This document shows positions 1 through 8,138 of a stretch of 64,000 nucleotides of DNA, one piece after another. The notes beneath the pieces were generated by a model. That model did not search any database. It was not told the DNA's origin and saw only the letters and a list, made by a program, of their open reading frames with translations. Position numbers and translations under genes: made by a program. Within the stretch, counting starts at the first letter, position 1. Each line of letters opens with the position of its first letter. The stretch comes from JALYUA01 sp038239305 (lineage in GTDB: Bacteria > Acidobacteriota > Thermoanaerobaculia > UBA5066 > Gp7-AA6), in the NCBI GenBank assembly GCA_038239305.1, contig JBBSEW010000011.1:5284-69283 (forward strand), given 5' to 3'.

Positions 1-415
1 CGGGAGCGGCGACCGTGTCGATGGAGAACTCGTCGCTCATGCAGACGATGCGCTCTTCTCCGGGCTCGCCATCGTCTCCGGCGCGCAGGGCCAGCCGGGC
101 ATGGGACGTCGGAAGCGCCGGCACGCGCCAGACGAACTGGTCGGTGTCGAGCGAAAGGTCCCGCGTGAGGCGAAGCGGAAAGGTCCGGCCTCCGTCCGCC
201 GAAAAGAGCAGCTCCATCTCCCCCTCGCCGGTCCGCGTCACGGGACGGTCCCACGTGACACGCAGAGAGAGCCCCGGCTCGAGGCGGGAGTTCTGGGCCG
301 GCGAGTGAAAGCGCGGAGAATCCGGCGCGGCGGACGAAGCCCGCGCGATTCCGGCGCTGAAGACGACGGCCGCGAAACCGAAGGCCGCGACCACCCGCCG
401 GGCGAAGGGGGACAT
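1..415 (-). CDS. Secreted protein of unknown function (N-terminal part)
   Basis: An open frame reads from an ATG at 415 to the left edge without a stop, giving about 138 residues, so only the N-terminus is in the window. It begins MSPFARRVVAAFGF and continues into a hydrophobic stretch and an ARA-SS type cleavage region, a plausible Sec signal peptide. The mature part contains RFHSPAQNSRLEPGLSLRVTW and later ELLFSADGGRTF, which resembles the start of beta-sandwich (Ig or fibronectin-like) extracytoplasmic domains. Codon use and GC-rich third positions match the chromosome to the right rather than the copper region. It is divergent from tRNA-Met. I do not recognise the family, and the function cannot be given from this fragment. 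Confidence 0.55.
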   Translation of the reverse strand, partial: MSPFARRVVAAFGFAAVVFSAGIARASSAAPDSPRFHSPAQNSRLEPGLSLRVTWDRPVTRTGEGEMELLFSADGGRTFPLRLTRDLSLDTDQFVWRVPALPTSHARLALRAGDDGEPGEERIVCMSDEFSIDTVAAP

Positions 416-479
416 TCCCGCGATTCTAACCGCGCCGCCACAGGGCTGGTGTCCGTGCTAGCATCCCCGGTCCTCGCGA

Positions 480-556
480 GGCGGTGTAGCTCAGTTGGTC
501 AGAGCAAGCGGCTCATATCCGCTGTGTCCGGGGTTCAAATCCCTGCACCGCCACCA
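480..556 (+). tRNA. tRNA-Met (anticodon CAT)
   Basis: A full cloverleaf can be folded. The acceptor stem GGCGGTG pairs with CACCGCC, the D-stem is GCTC/GAGC, the anticodon stem is AGCGG/CCGCT around loop CTCATAT, and the T-stem is CGGGG/CCCTG with loop TTCAAAT. The 3' ACCA is encoded. The anticodon CAT at 514-516 could serve elongator Met or, if modified with lysidine, Ile. Overall resemblance to elongator tRNA-Met genes favours Met. It is not an initiator, because the first acceptor pair is G-C. Confidence 0.95.
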
Positions 557-922
557 AATTTCCTGGGAGCCTCGCCGTTTTTTCGGCAGTTTGTCTCTGA
601 AAGGTCTGCGCGGTCCTGCGCTGATCGATCACCGCCCGGAGCTCGCCTTCGAGCGGGACCGAACGCGCATCAGCTGGGAGCACGTCGTGTCCTCCGCACC
701 TCTTAAGACATCTGCGTCCCCCTGACTCTCGCGGGGAAACCGTCATCCACTTCTGCACGTGGATGGCCCACCCGTTGAACGACGTTGCGATCCAGTGACC
801 TATCAACCGGCCATATCCGACGCGCGGTCCGATCCAGCTCTGCCGGAAGAAGAGGAGCGCCTCCAGCTCCGGGAAGGCGCCTTTGACGATTCCTCCAGTT
901 CGGTCGGGCGCTCGCCGCCAGC
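557..922. other. Gene-free stretch after tRNA-Met
   Basis: About 370 bases with no supported gene. A minus-strand open frame (513-1001) runs through it and into the tRNA, but it lacks a recognisable family and ends in the tRNA-derived peptide typical of spurious frames. Part of it, around 600-920, could be a decayed coding remnant at the border of the copper region. I could not identify an integrase or an attachment-site repeat. Confidence 0.4.
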
Positions 923-1399
923 CTAGTTGGGATGGTGCTCCGAGTGCTCGTCCGATTTGCCAGGACTGGGCTTGCCTTCCATCCCCTTCATCATCGGGCA
1001 CTCCATCATGTCCTTCATCATTCCCATGTGCATGTGCTCCATCATGTGTTTCATCATTTCCGGCTGCATCGCCATCATCTGCTGGCGCATCTCTTTGCGC
1101 TGGCGGACGAGCTCGGAGACAACCGCGGCAGTGGCATCAGCCTTCTTGCTGCCTTTCGCGGCGTCCATTGTTTTCACCAGGTCATCGAGCCGCACGTCCA
1201 TGGCGTCCATCTTGGCCATCATCTCCTTGTGGCGCGCCATCATGGATTCGTCCATCATCTTTTCGTCCATCATGCCGGGCTTGGCCGGCATCTCCATCTT
1301 GTGTGCGGACGACGACGGAGGGGGCGTCGGCTGCTGCGCGCACAGGGCGGCGGCGCCGAAGGACGCGAGGAGGACCGAAATCGGTCGACTCAATTTCAT
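923..1399 (-). CDS. Methionine-rich secreted protein, probable copper binder
   Basis: The 158-residue product starts MKLSRPISVLLASFGAAALC and has a clear signal peptide ending near residue 21. The mature chain is extraordinarily rich in Met and His, with clusters such as MMDEKMMDESMMARHKEMM and MKHMMEHMHMGMMKDMM, and a charged helical middle (LVRQRKEMRQQMM). Met- and His-rich periplasmic proteins of this kind bind Cu(I)/Ag(I) (CusF, PcoE and CopM are functional analogues), but no named family is claimed. It lies at the left end of the copper gene region on its own promoter. The role as a periplasmic copper sponge or chaperone is inferred from composition and context. Confidence 0.85.
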   Translation of the reverse strand: MKLSRPISVLLASFGAAALCAQQPTPPPSSSAHKMEMPAKPGMMDEKMMDESMMARHKEMMAKMDAMDVRLDDLVKTMDAAKGSKKADATAAVVSELVRQRKEMRQQMMAMQPEMMKHMMEHMHMGMMKDMMECPMMKGMEGKPSPGKSDEHSEHHPN

Positions 1400-1903
1400 G
1401 GAATGACTCCTTTTCTTAACCCGTGACTACTCAATTGATTGCTTCAAGATTCCCCAAGGTCGCCTGGAGGCATCCGTCAGCCGAGACTCTTAAGACAAGC
1501 AAAAGAACGCCGACCACGACCACGATCCAAAAGATCCGAAAGATCCAAAGGACGTTCCTCCAACCCATTCCGTGATCCCCGTGCATCTCGATCGCCTTTC
1601 TATCCTTCGCTTAGACGATATCGCGATCACGCCGTGCCCTCCTGATGCGAATGCATCGGGGTACCCCCATACCGACAAGTCGGATTTGAGGAACGACTGC
1701 TATCATACGCAGGATGTACCACAGGTCCAATACTAGGTTTCGCTCACCCCGAGAGGCTCAGGCTATGGAAGGTCGCGCGGATGCAGACGAGCGTTCGCTC
1801 TTCGAGAGTGTCGCCGTTGCGAGCAGGAGAAACTCGGGGTCATCCTCAAGATTTGCTTGAATCGGCCGGTTCCTCAGGAACTGTTGTATGAAAAGGAAGA
1901 GTT
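1400..1903. other. Intergenic region, no gene seen
   Basis: About 500 bases between divergent genes with no convincing frame. It contains a short direct repetition of GATCCAAAAGATCC-like words around 1525-1552, the palindrome GGGGTACCCC at about 1658-1667 and a small hairpin CCGAC-AA-GTCGG at 1673-1684. It presumably carries promoters for the Met-rich gene to the left and the DUF5676 gene to the right. Confidence 0.4.
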
Positions 1904-2191
1904 ATGAGAAAGATTGAGTCCGTGACTCTTGGCTTCTCGGTAGCCATCACCGCAGCGATCGCTTGGACAATCTGTTCCATCGTGGTCGCGATTGCGCCCG
2001 AGCAGACGCTCGCCGTAACCCGAGACCTCTTTCACGTTCTTTCTGGCAACGTTCAATGGGGGGTAACCTGGGGCGGCTACATGATGGGTCTCTGCGGGTG
2101 GAGTGTCGGCGCTGGCATCTTCGCTTGGATCTGCGGCGTCCTCTACAACCGCATGCTGCCCGCGGAGCACGCAGCCGCCGCTCGCGGGTGA
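1904..2191 (+). CDS. DUF5676-type small membrane protein
   Basis: The 95-residue product has two predicted transmembrane segments (about 9-33 and 55-83) and the glycine- and tryptophan-rich second segment GVTWGGYMMGLCGWSVGAG typical of the DUF5676 family. This family is repeatedly found next to copper and heavy-metal resistance genes, but its biochemical role is not established. A GGAAGAG ribosome-binding site sits about 7 bases before the ATG. It is the first of three small plus-strand genes that end at the metallothionein. Inner-membrane location and involvement in metal tolerance are inferred from family and context. Confidence 0.8.
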   Translation: MRKIESVTLGFSVAITAAIAWTICSIVVAIAPEQTLAVTRDLFHVLSGNVQWGVTWGGYMMGLCGWSVGAGIFAWICGVLYNRMLPAEHAAAARG

Positions 2192-2247
2192 CCGGCGTGA
2201 TTCCTGTTCGATCCTGACCAAGGCGAGCAAACGGCCTTTGGAGAGGA

Positions 2248-2517
2248 ATGGCGAACGAGGTAATCGGTATGGACAGCCGTCAGGGATCGCAAGCAGGTCC
2301 CGTGGAGCTCATGAACGAGAGAAATGGTCAAGCGCCGATGAGCAATGATCGGCCTCCAATTTCGCCTGATGGCCTAAAACGCCAGGTGCCGCGGCTCTTT
2401 CTTTCGTGGTCCGGTCCCGTGTTGCCTCGGTGGGCGAGAATTCTTCTCGAAACCGTGTTAGCCATCTTGGCGGCGGGTGCCCTGTTGTTGGCGGCTCGGT
2501 ACTGCATGCCCCGGTGA
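2248..2517 (+). CDS. Small single-pass membrane protein, unknown
   Basis: The 89-residue frame starts at an ATG preceded by GGAGAGG and ends RYCMPR. The first 55 residues are polar and basic, and the C-terminal part (about 66-85, LLETVLAILAAGALLLAARY) is one hydrophobic helix. No family is recognised. It sits 56 bases after the DUF5676 gene and 71 bases before the metallothionein on the same strand, so co-transcription is likely. An internal ATG (residue 8, MDSRQGS) could also be the start. The short frame and lack of homology make it only moderately supported. Confidence 0.5.
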   Translation: MANEVIGMDSRQGSQAGPVELMNERNGQAPMSNDRPPISPDGLKRQVPRLFLSWSGPVLPRWARILLETVLAILAAGALLLAARYCMPR

Positions 2518-2588
2518 AAGACCAGGACGGCGCATGGCCGACTCCGGCGCAAATCTTGCAGTAATCTCGATCATAACAAGGAGACTCT

Positions 2589-2735
2589 ATGGCAGACGAG
2601 GGCAAGTGCAAGAACTCGGTGTGCAAATGTCACGAGACCAAGGTGGGCGGATGCTGCTCGGATCCCTGTACTCAAGGGAAGAAAACGGACGAGGGCAAAT
2701 GCGGATGCGGCCACCCCGACTGCGTTAACGCCTGA
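2589..2735 (+). CDS. Metallothionein, 48 residues
   Basis: A short frame with a strong AAGGAG ribosome-binding site (2578-2583) five bases before the ATG. It encodes 48 residues beginning MADEGKCKNSVCKCHE and ending CGCGHPDCVNA. There are nine cysteines (7, 12, 14, 22, 23, 27, 38, 40, 45) and two histidines (15, 42), arranged as CxC, CC and CxC groups. This is the pattern of bacterial SmtA/BmtA-like metallothioneins, which sequester Zn, Cd or Cu(I) in the cytoplasm. It lies between small membrane-protein genes and the convergent CopA ATPase. Metal preference is not readable, though context favours copper. The identification rests on cysteine density, the RBS and context. Confidence 0.85.
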   Translation: MADEGKCKNSVCKCHETKVGGCCSDPCTQGKKTDEGKCGCGHPDCVNA

Positions 2736-2801
2736 ATCTTCTCCGATCCGGTGCCGGGTCCTGCAAACCGGCGCCGGTCGGACCATTCAGGAAATCAGAC
2801 T

Positions 2802-2834
2802 CGCGCGCTGACTCTCCAGCGCGCGCTGACTCTC
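2802..2834. repeat. Short direct repeat between metallothionein and copA
   Basis: The 15-base word CGCGCGCTGACTCTC occurs at 2802-2816 and again at 2820-2834, overlapping the stop codon of the convergent ATPase. It may be a slippage duplication; no function is evident. Confidence 0.6.
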
Positions 2835-5310
2835 AAGTGGAAAGTGTCGGAGCTTTCTCAAGATTGAGTCGGCCCAGTCTCAGCGAATTTCCAATGACGG
2901 AGACCGAACTGAGGCTCATTGCCGCTGCGGCGATCATCGGATTCAGGAGAAGGCCGAAGAAGGGGTAGAGAACTCCCGCCGCGATCGGGATTCCGACGGC
3001 GTTGTAGATGAACGCGAAGAATAGGTTCTGTTTGATATTCCGCATCGTTGCACGCGAAAGTGCACGGGCCTGCACGATTCCGAGGAGGTCGCCGCGCAGG
3101 AGCGTGACCCCGGCGCTCTCCATCGCCACGTCGGTTCCGGTACCCATCGCGATTCCGACTTGAGCCTGGGCAAGGGCCGGCGCGTCGTTGATTCCGTCGC
3201 CCGCCATCGCCACGAATCGTCCTTCGGCCTGAAAGCGCTTGACCGCGTTGACCTTGTCTTCGGGGAGAACTTCGGCGACGACCTCATCGATTCCCAGCTG
3301 TTTCGCAACTGCATTTGCCGTCGTTTTGCTGTCGCCGGTCAGCATGACGACGCGGATCCCGTCCTCGCGAAGCAGCCGAATCGCTTCGGGACTCGTTTTC
3401 TTGATCGGGTCGGCGACCCCGATGATTCCAGCGATCTTTCCCTCCACCGCCAGGAAGATCGTCGTCTGGCCCTGACTCCGCATTTCCTCCGCGCGGTCCA
3501 GGACGCCGGCCGAATCCACGTGAAGTTCGTCAAGTAGCGCTCGATTGCCGAGGGAAATGGCCCGTCCGCCGAGGCGCCCCGAAACGCCGCGGCCCGCCAG
3601 CGCCTTGAATTCCTCTACGGTCTCGAGCGGAAGTTCCTTTTCCCCAGCGGCTGCGAGAATCGAGGCCGCGAGGGGATGCTCGCTGCCGCGCTCGAGGCTG
3701 GCCGCGAGCCGGATCACCTCCGACTCGTCGAATCCTGGCTGTGCGGACACCGCCGCTACGCGCGGCTTGCCTTCGGTGATTGTTCCGGTCTTGTCCATGA
3801 CGAGAGTGTCGACCTTCCTCAGCGATTCGATCGCCTCCGCGTTTCGGAAGAGCACTCCGGCACGTGCCGCCTTTCCGGTCGCGACCATGATGGACATGGG
3901 AGTTGCCAGTCCCAGGGCGCACGGGCAGGCGATGATCAGAACGGCAACGGCATTCACGAGCGCGTGCGCCATTCTGGGGTCGGGACCGAGAAGAGCCCAG
4001 ACAGCGAACGTGATGACCGAGATCGCAATGACGATCGGCACAAAGTAACCCGCAACCACGTCCGCGAGCCTCTGAATCGGAGCACGCGTCCGTTGCGCCT
4101 CCCCTACCAGGCGGACGATCTGAGCCAGCATCGTCTCGGCCCCGACGCGTTCCGCTTTCAAGATTACCGAACCGGTCCCGTTCACTGTCGCTCCGATCAG
4201 ATGATCACCAACATTCTTTTCGACCGGAATCGGCTCGCCAGTGACCATCGACTCGTCGACGGCGGTGCTGCCCTCGAGCACTGAGCCGTCTACCGGAATT
4301 TTCTCTCCGGGCCGCACGCGTAGCCGGTCGCCGACCTGGACCTGATCCAGGGGAATGTCCGATTCGGAGCCGTCCTCTCCGACGCGCCGGGCCGTCTTGG
4401 GCGCCAGATCCAGGAGCGCGCGGATCGCGGCACCGGTCCGGCCCCGGGCTTTGAGCTCCAGCACCTGGCCCAGCAGCACGAGCGTGACGATCACGGCGGC
4501 CGCCTCGAAGTACAGGCCCACCTGTCCGAAGGCGTCACGGAAAGAAGCGGGAAACAGGCCCGGGAGGAAGACCCCGGCGAGGCTGTAGAGATATGCGACC
4601 GAGACCCCGAGCCCGATGAGCGTGAACATGTTGAGGCTGCGATTGCGGATCGACTGGACGAATCGGACGAAGAAGGGCCAGCCGCCCCAGAGAACGACCG
4701 GAGTCGCTAGTGCGAGCTCGATCCAGGGCAGCGCCGAGAGGGGCGCTTTTCCCAGCCGACCCGGGAGCATCGCTCGCATCGCGAGGATCAGGAGAGGGAC
4801 GGAGAGAATGGCGGAGACCCAAAACCGTCGCCGCATGTCGACGAGCTCGTCACTCTCTTTATCGATCGCAGAAACCGTCATCGGCTCCAGCGCCATGCCA
4901 CAGATCGGGCAGCTTCCGGGGCCGTCGCGAATGATCTGCGGGTGCATCGGACATGTCCACCGCGGGCGAGACGCCGCCGGCATGACGGATTCGAGAGCCA
5001 TACCGCATTTCGGGCAGGGGCCGGGAGTTGAGCTCCGCACCTCCGGATGCATCGGGCAAGTGAATGCCGCGCTCGCCGGAGGAGTGGGCGAAGCGTGTCC
5101 CTTTGCCACCGGCGATTTTTTCGGCGGCTCCTTTACGACGTAGCTCTGGGGTGCCTTGCGAAACTTCTCCAGGCATCCAGCGCTGCAAAAATAGAATTCC
5201 GTTCCGCCCCATGCCGTTCGGTGGGGCGTGTTCTCGGAAACCGCCATCCCACAGATGGGATCGACGTGGTTTGCCGCGGTCGTTGCGACGGGCAGTTTGA
5301 TGGGGTTCAC
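2833..5310 (-). CDS. copA: Copper-translocating P1B-type ATPase (CopA-like)
   Basis: The 825-residue inner-membrane pump is expected to export Cu(I) from the cytoplasm using ATP. The N-terminus carries a YHS-type domain (DPICGM at 17-22) followed by two heavy-metal-binding domains (CPMHPE...CPKCGM at 85-104 and CPMHPQ...CPICGM at 120-139) in place of the usual ferredoxin-like CxxC domains. The core has TGEP (357-360), the CPC transport site (462-464), the phosphorylated Asp in DKTGT (506), HP (545-546) and GDGINDAP (704-711). YN at 769-770 and MSLSS at 798-802 are the Cu(I) site signatures. It is divergent from a secreted Cys protein across an inverted-repeat operator candidate. Length and architecture match CopA proteins with YHS and HMBD tails. 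Confidence 0.95.
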   Translation of the reverse strand: MNPIKLPVATTAANHVDPICGMAVSENTPHRTAWGGTEFYFCSAGCLEKFRKAPQSYVVKEPPKKSPVAKGHASPTPPASAAFTCPMHPEVRSSTPGPCPKCGMALESVMPAASRPRWTCPMHPQIIRDGPGSCPICGMALEPMTVSAIDKESDELVDMRRRFWVSAILSVPLLILAMRAMLPGRLGKAPLSALPWIELALATPVVLWGGWPFFVRFVQSIRNRSLNMFTLIGLGVSVAYLYSLAGVFLPGLFPASFRDAFGQVGLYFEAAAVIVTLVLLGQVLELKARGRTGAAIRALLDLAPKTARRVGEDGSESDIPLDQVQVGDRLRVRPGEKIPVDGSVLEGSTAVDESMVTGEPIPVEKNVGDHLIGATVNGTGSVILKAERVGAETMLAQIVRLVGEAQRTRAPIQRLADVVAGYFVPIVIAISVITFAVWALLGPDPRMAHALVNAVAVLIIACPCALGLATPMSIMVATGKAARAGVLFRNAEAIESLRKVDTLVMDKTGTITEGKPRVAAVSAQPGFDESEVIRLAASLERGSEHPLAASILAAAGEKELPLETVEEFKALAGRGVSGRLGGRAISLGNRALLDELHVDSAGVLDRAEEMRSQGQTTIFLAVEGKIAGIIGVADPIKKTSPEAIRLLREDGIRVVMLTGDSKTTANAVAKQLGIDEVVAEVLPEDKVNAVKRFQAEGRFVAMAGDGINDAPALAQAQVGIAMGTGTDVAMESAGVTLLRGDLLGIVQARALSRATMRNIKQNLFFAFIYNAVGIPIAAGVLYPFFGLLLNPMIAAAAMSLSSVSVIGNSLRLGRLNLEKAPTLST

Positions 5311-5481
5311 TTCTTCTCCCCTGACGGAAATGGACAGCCGTGAAATGTCGAGCTATCGAGTCCAAGCGTGCAAGCGAGTCCTGCCCGCGGTTCGGTTCAG
5401 GCGAGGGCAAATAGTCGACTTGCTGTCTTCCGTGACTCAAGCGACCTTCGCGCATCCAGTGCCCTGCTCGCGTCCCTCAGC

Positions 5482-5498
5482 ATACTCCCGGGGAGTAT
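5482..5498. promoter_or_regulatory. Perfect inverted repeat, candidate metal-responsive operator
   Basis: ATACTCCC-G-GGGAGTAT is a perfect 8-base inverted repeat around a single central base. It lies between the divergent copA (start 5310) and the secreted Cys protein (start 5551). A third GGGAGTAT half-site occurs at 5521-5528, 30 bases from the first. The arrangement (TA-rich ends, C/G tract arms) recalls CsoR-type copper operators, although spacing differs from textbook examples. Assignment as a copper operator is inference. Confidence 0.5.
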
Positions 5499-5550
5499 CG
5501 TTCCTTGCCGACGGAATCTTGGGAGTATTCTCGGGGTTACGAGGCCTGAC

Positions 5551-5997
5551 ATGAAGTTTCGGAGTCCTCTCGCAATTGTGCTGGCCTTGATCCTGACTGC
5601 GCTGCCGGCGTTCGCGGGAGTGTGCGATCTGCGCTGCGCTTCGGTGCAGGGCCTGATGCGTCCTCTCCGAACCGACGGAACCAGGGTTGCCGAGACCGGA
5701 GGTGCTTCCGGTCCTGCTGCCAGCGCGTCGTGTCCCCTTCACTCCGCAGAAAAGCCGGGCTCCGCGCCTACCAGACCGTCGCCCAGACCCTGCCACGGCC
5801 AGCGTAACGGTGGCAGTAACGCCGTCCTCACGACCTTTCTGATAGGTTCGTCGATCGCCTCCGGTCACTCACCCGTGGCGGAGCTTTTCGCAGTCGAAAA
5901 CAGTCTGCCCGGACGGGCGAATCTGGTCCGGTCAGACGCATCAGCGTTCGGGCGAATGCCTCGATCCTCCCCGCTTCCTTCGATTCTCCGACTCTGA
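5551..5997 (+). CDS. Small secreted Cys-containing protein, unknown
   Basis: The start is set at the ATG at 5551, giving 148 residues with an evident signal peptide (MKFRSPLAIVLALILTALPAFA). The mature protein opens GVCDLRC and has further cysteines in SCPLHS and RPCHGQ, with His near two of them. The rest is Ser/Pro/Ala-rich and probably disordered. An in-frame extension to 5368 would place the signal peptide internally and run through the operator candidate, so it was rejected. It is the first gene of the rightward copper operon and divergent from copA. Similar small CxxxC secreted proteins occur at the head of copper operons, but I do not recognise a named family. Confidence 0.65.
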   Translation: MKFRSPLAIVLALILTALPAFAGVCDLRCASVQGLMRPLRTDGTRVAETGGASGPAASASCPLHSAEKPGSAPTRPSPRPCHGQRNGGSNAVLTTFLIGSSIASGHSPVAELFAVENSLPGRANLVRSDASAFGRMPRSSPLPSILRL

Positions 5998-6085
5998 AGT
6001 CTCGTTCAAAACTGACTCGGAACTGCGTCCTCGCGTTATCGCGCGTGGACCGAGCAGATCAGAAGTTCACGAACGAGGTCCAGAA

Positions 6086-7489
6086 ATGGAAGTATTCAAG
6101 TCGGCGCTGTTCGTCTTCCTATGGTTGATCACCGGTTGCGTCCTTGCGCAGCAACAGCATTTTGTTCCTCAGGCCCCTAACCCCTCACCGACGCCCACCT
6201 CCGAAACGGCACGCTCTGCCGAAGACTCGATGAAGGGTATGGACCATAGCCACATGGATATGTCGAGTGCCGAAGGACCGGACACCGACCGCAATCTCTT
6301 CCAATCCGACATGAATCTCATGACCGGCATGACCCCGCAGGATCCGATGGCGAGCATGAGCGGCATGACCGGCTGGCATCTGATGGACATGGGAGTTGCG
6401 CGACTGTCCTACAACCGGCAGGGAGGCCCGTCGGGGGCGACACGGGTCGAGTCCAGCAACTGGAACATGGTCCACGCCCAGACAGCGATCGGTGGGGGTC
6501 GGCTCTCGCTCATGATGATGAACTCGCTCGAGCCCGTGACCTTCGCCAAGCTCGGTTCCCCGGAGCTCTTTCAGACGGGCGAAAGCTACCGGGGACAGCC
6601 GCTCGTCGATCGGCAACACCCCCATGACTTCTTCATGAACCTCTCCGCGACGTACAGGCTGGACTTAGGGACCGATGCCGGCGCGTGGTTTCAGCTCGCG
6701 CCGGTCGGCGAGCCGGCGCTCGGGCCCACCGCCTTCATGCACCGTGCTTCTTCGGGTGATAACCCGACGGCGCCCCTCGGCCACCACTGGGAAGACTCAA
6801 CCCACATCGCCTACAACGTGATCACGCTTGGGGCGGGCTGGAAGTGGGTCGCCCTCGAGGGTTCCGCATTTCGCGGACGAGAGCCCGACGAAAACCGCTG
6901 GGATATTGACGGGGGAAGGATCGACTCAGCCTCCCTTCGCGCGAGGTTCTTCCTGGGGGCCGGCTGGTCCGGCCAGCTCTCCCACGGCTATCTCCGGCAA
7001 CCCGAGGCTCTCGTACCCGGAAACACGCACCGGACCACAGCTTCCCTGGACTACGGAGCGGCAGGCGACCGGCCTCTCGCCGTTACGCTGATGTGGGGTA
7101 GAAACGTGGAAACGCACGGTACGAGCGACGCATATCTGGTCGAAGGGGCCTTCCAGCTGACTTCGAAAGACCAGATCTACGGCCGGGCTGAGCTCGTTCA
7201 GAAAGATCGCGAGCTTCTCGAATCGAAGCAGCTTTCCGTCGGCCAGGACGGAGCCTGGGAAAGTCTGGTCCGGGTCGGTGCCTACACCGCGGGCTATGTC
7301 CGGGATTTCAATCTGGTGACCGGGCTACGGACCGGAATTGGATCCGATGTGACGGCTTACACGTTTCCATCGTCCTTCAAGCCCATCTACGGAAGCTTCC
7401 CTCTCTCCGTGCACGCGTTCCTGCGGCTGCGGTGGGGGACTCCTCACGGCGGCACCGGACACGACGCGCACGCCGGAATGAGGATGTGA
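6086..7489 (+). CDS. Met/His-rich outer-membrane barrel-like protein of copper cluster
   Basis: The 467-residue product has a signal peptide (MEVFKSALFVFLWLITGCVLA), then a linker dense in Met and His (KGMDHSHMDM, MNLMTGM, MASMSGMTGWHLMDM). The remaining ~360 residues alternate in a way expected of an outer-membrane beta-barrel and include the striking DRQHPHDFFMNLSATY. A second His/Met-rich end (HGGTGHDAHAGMRM) closes the chain. Proteins with this layout are common in copper-resistance neighbourhoods of Acidobacteria and Proteobacteria, usually annotated as hypothetical or copper-resistance protein; no mechanism is established. A porin-like or copper-binding outer-membrane role, comparable to PcoB/CopB, is inferred. 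It is followed after 7 bases by the cytochrome gene. Confidence 0.75.
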   Translation: MEVFKSALFVFLWLITGCVLAQQQHFVPQAPNPSPTPTSETARSAEDSMKGMDHSHMDMSSAEGPDTDRNLFQSDMNLMTGMTPQDPMASMSGMTGWHLMDMGVARLSYNRQGGPSGATRVESSNWNMVHAQTAIGGGRLSLMMMNSLEPVTFAKLGSPELFQTGESYRGQPLVDRQHPHDFFMNLSATYRLDLGTDAGAWFQLAPVGEPALGPTAFMHRASSGDNPTAPLGHHWEDSTHIAYNVITLGAGWKWVALEGSAFRGREPDENRWDIDGGRIDSASLRARFFLGAGWSGQLSHGYLRQPEALVPGNTHRTTASLDYGAAGDRPLAVTLMWGRNVETHGTSDAYLVEGAFQLTSKDQIYGRAELVQKDRELLESKQLSVGQDGAWESLVRVGAYTAGYVRDFNLVTGLRTGIGSDVTAYTFPSSFKPIYGSFPLSVHAFLRLRWGTPHGGTGHDAHAGMRM

Positions 7490-7496
7490 TTGCGAC

Positions 7497-8126
7497 ATGA
7501 AGACAACCGGCAAGATCGCGGTCGGAATCCTCTCCGTTGCTGGCGCGGTCGCGATTGCTTTCGGCCTCTGGTTTCTCGAGGGAGGAGTTGGCGCGCGCCA
7601 AGCTCCCGGTCCCGTCGAAACCCGCGTTGCCCGCACGATCCGGCGGCGGGTCATTTCGCTTTCAGTGCGGCGGCTGGTAAGTCCAGTCTCGAGCACGCCC
7701 GCAGTTCTGGAAGAAGGCCGAAGCCACTTCGCCGACCACTGCGCGTCCTGCCACGGTAACGACGGGAAGGGCGTGACCGAGATCGGGCAGAACCTCTACC
7801 CTCGTGTTCCGGACATGACGCTCCGCGAGACTCAGGAGCTTTCAGACGGCGAACTCTTCTTCATCATCAAGAACGGCGTTCGCCTGACGGGGATGCCGGC
7901 CTGGGGAAGTGACACGCCGGAGGACGATCTCGCATCATGGAAACTTGTGTTGTTCCTGCGACACCTTCCGTCGATGACGACGGCGGAGGTCGAGCAGATG
8001 AAAGGGATGAATCCCGTCAGCCCGATTGAGGCGAAAGAGCAAGACGAAGTGAACGATTTTCTCGAGGGACACGACAACCGTCCTCCGTCGACCAAATTGA
8101 CACCGGCCGCACTTCGCGGCCACTAA
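7497..8126 (+). CDS. Membrane-anchored c-type cytochrome
   Basis: The 209-residue product has an N-terminal signal-anchor (about 7-27) and one cytochrome c domain. Haem is bound by CASCH at 82-86 and the distal ligand is likely Met133 in GMPAW. The motif HFADHCASCHGNDGKG and the downstream DMTLR...GELFFIIKNGVR follow class I cytochrome patterns. It would work in the periplasm as a one-electron carrier. Its location inside the copper operon suggests electron transfer linked to metal handling, for instance oxidation of Cu(I), but the partner oxidase is not in the window. The C-terminal 35 residues are a charged tail of unknown role. Confidence 0.9.
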   Translation: MKTTGKIAVGILSVAGAVAIAFGLWFLEGGVGARQAPGPVETRVARTIRRRVISLSVRRLVSPVSSTPAVLEEGRSHFADHCASCHGNDGKGVTEIGQNLYPRVPDMTLRETQELSDGELFFIIKNGVRLTGMPAWGSDTPEDDLASWKLVLFLRHLPSMTTAEVEQMKGMNPVSPIEAKEQDEVNDFLEGHDNRPPSTKLTPAALRGH

Positions 8127-8138
8127 CCGAAGGCCTCC

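Noticed and set aside
480..556. tRNA-Met 3' end as an attachment site for the copper island
   Set aside because: I found no direct repeat of the tRNA 3' end on the far side and no integrase, so integration at the tRNA is not supported.
513..1001. 162-residue minus-strand frame at the left of the copper region
   Set aside because: It runs into the tRNA-Met gene and ends in a tRNA-derived peptide; no family similarity is seen.
927..1426. Plus-strand frames rich in His, Ile and Ser opposite the Met-rich gene
   Set aside because: They are antisense shadows of the Met-rich protein, without RBS or conserved pattern.
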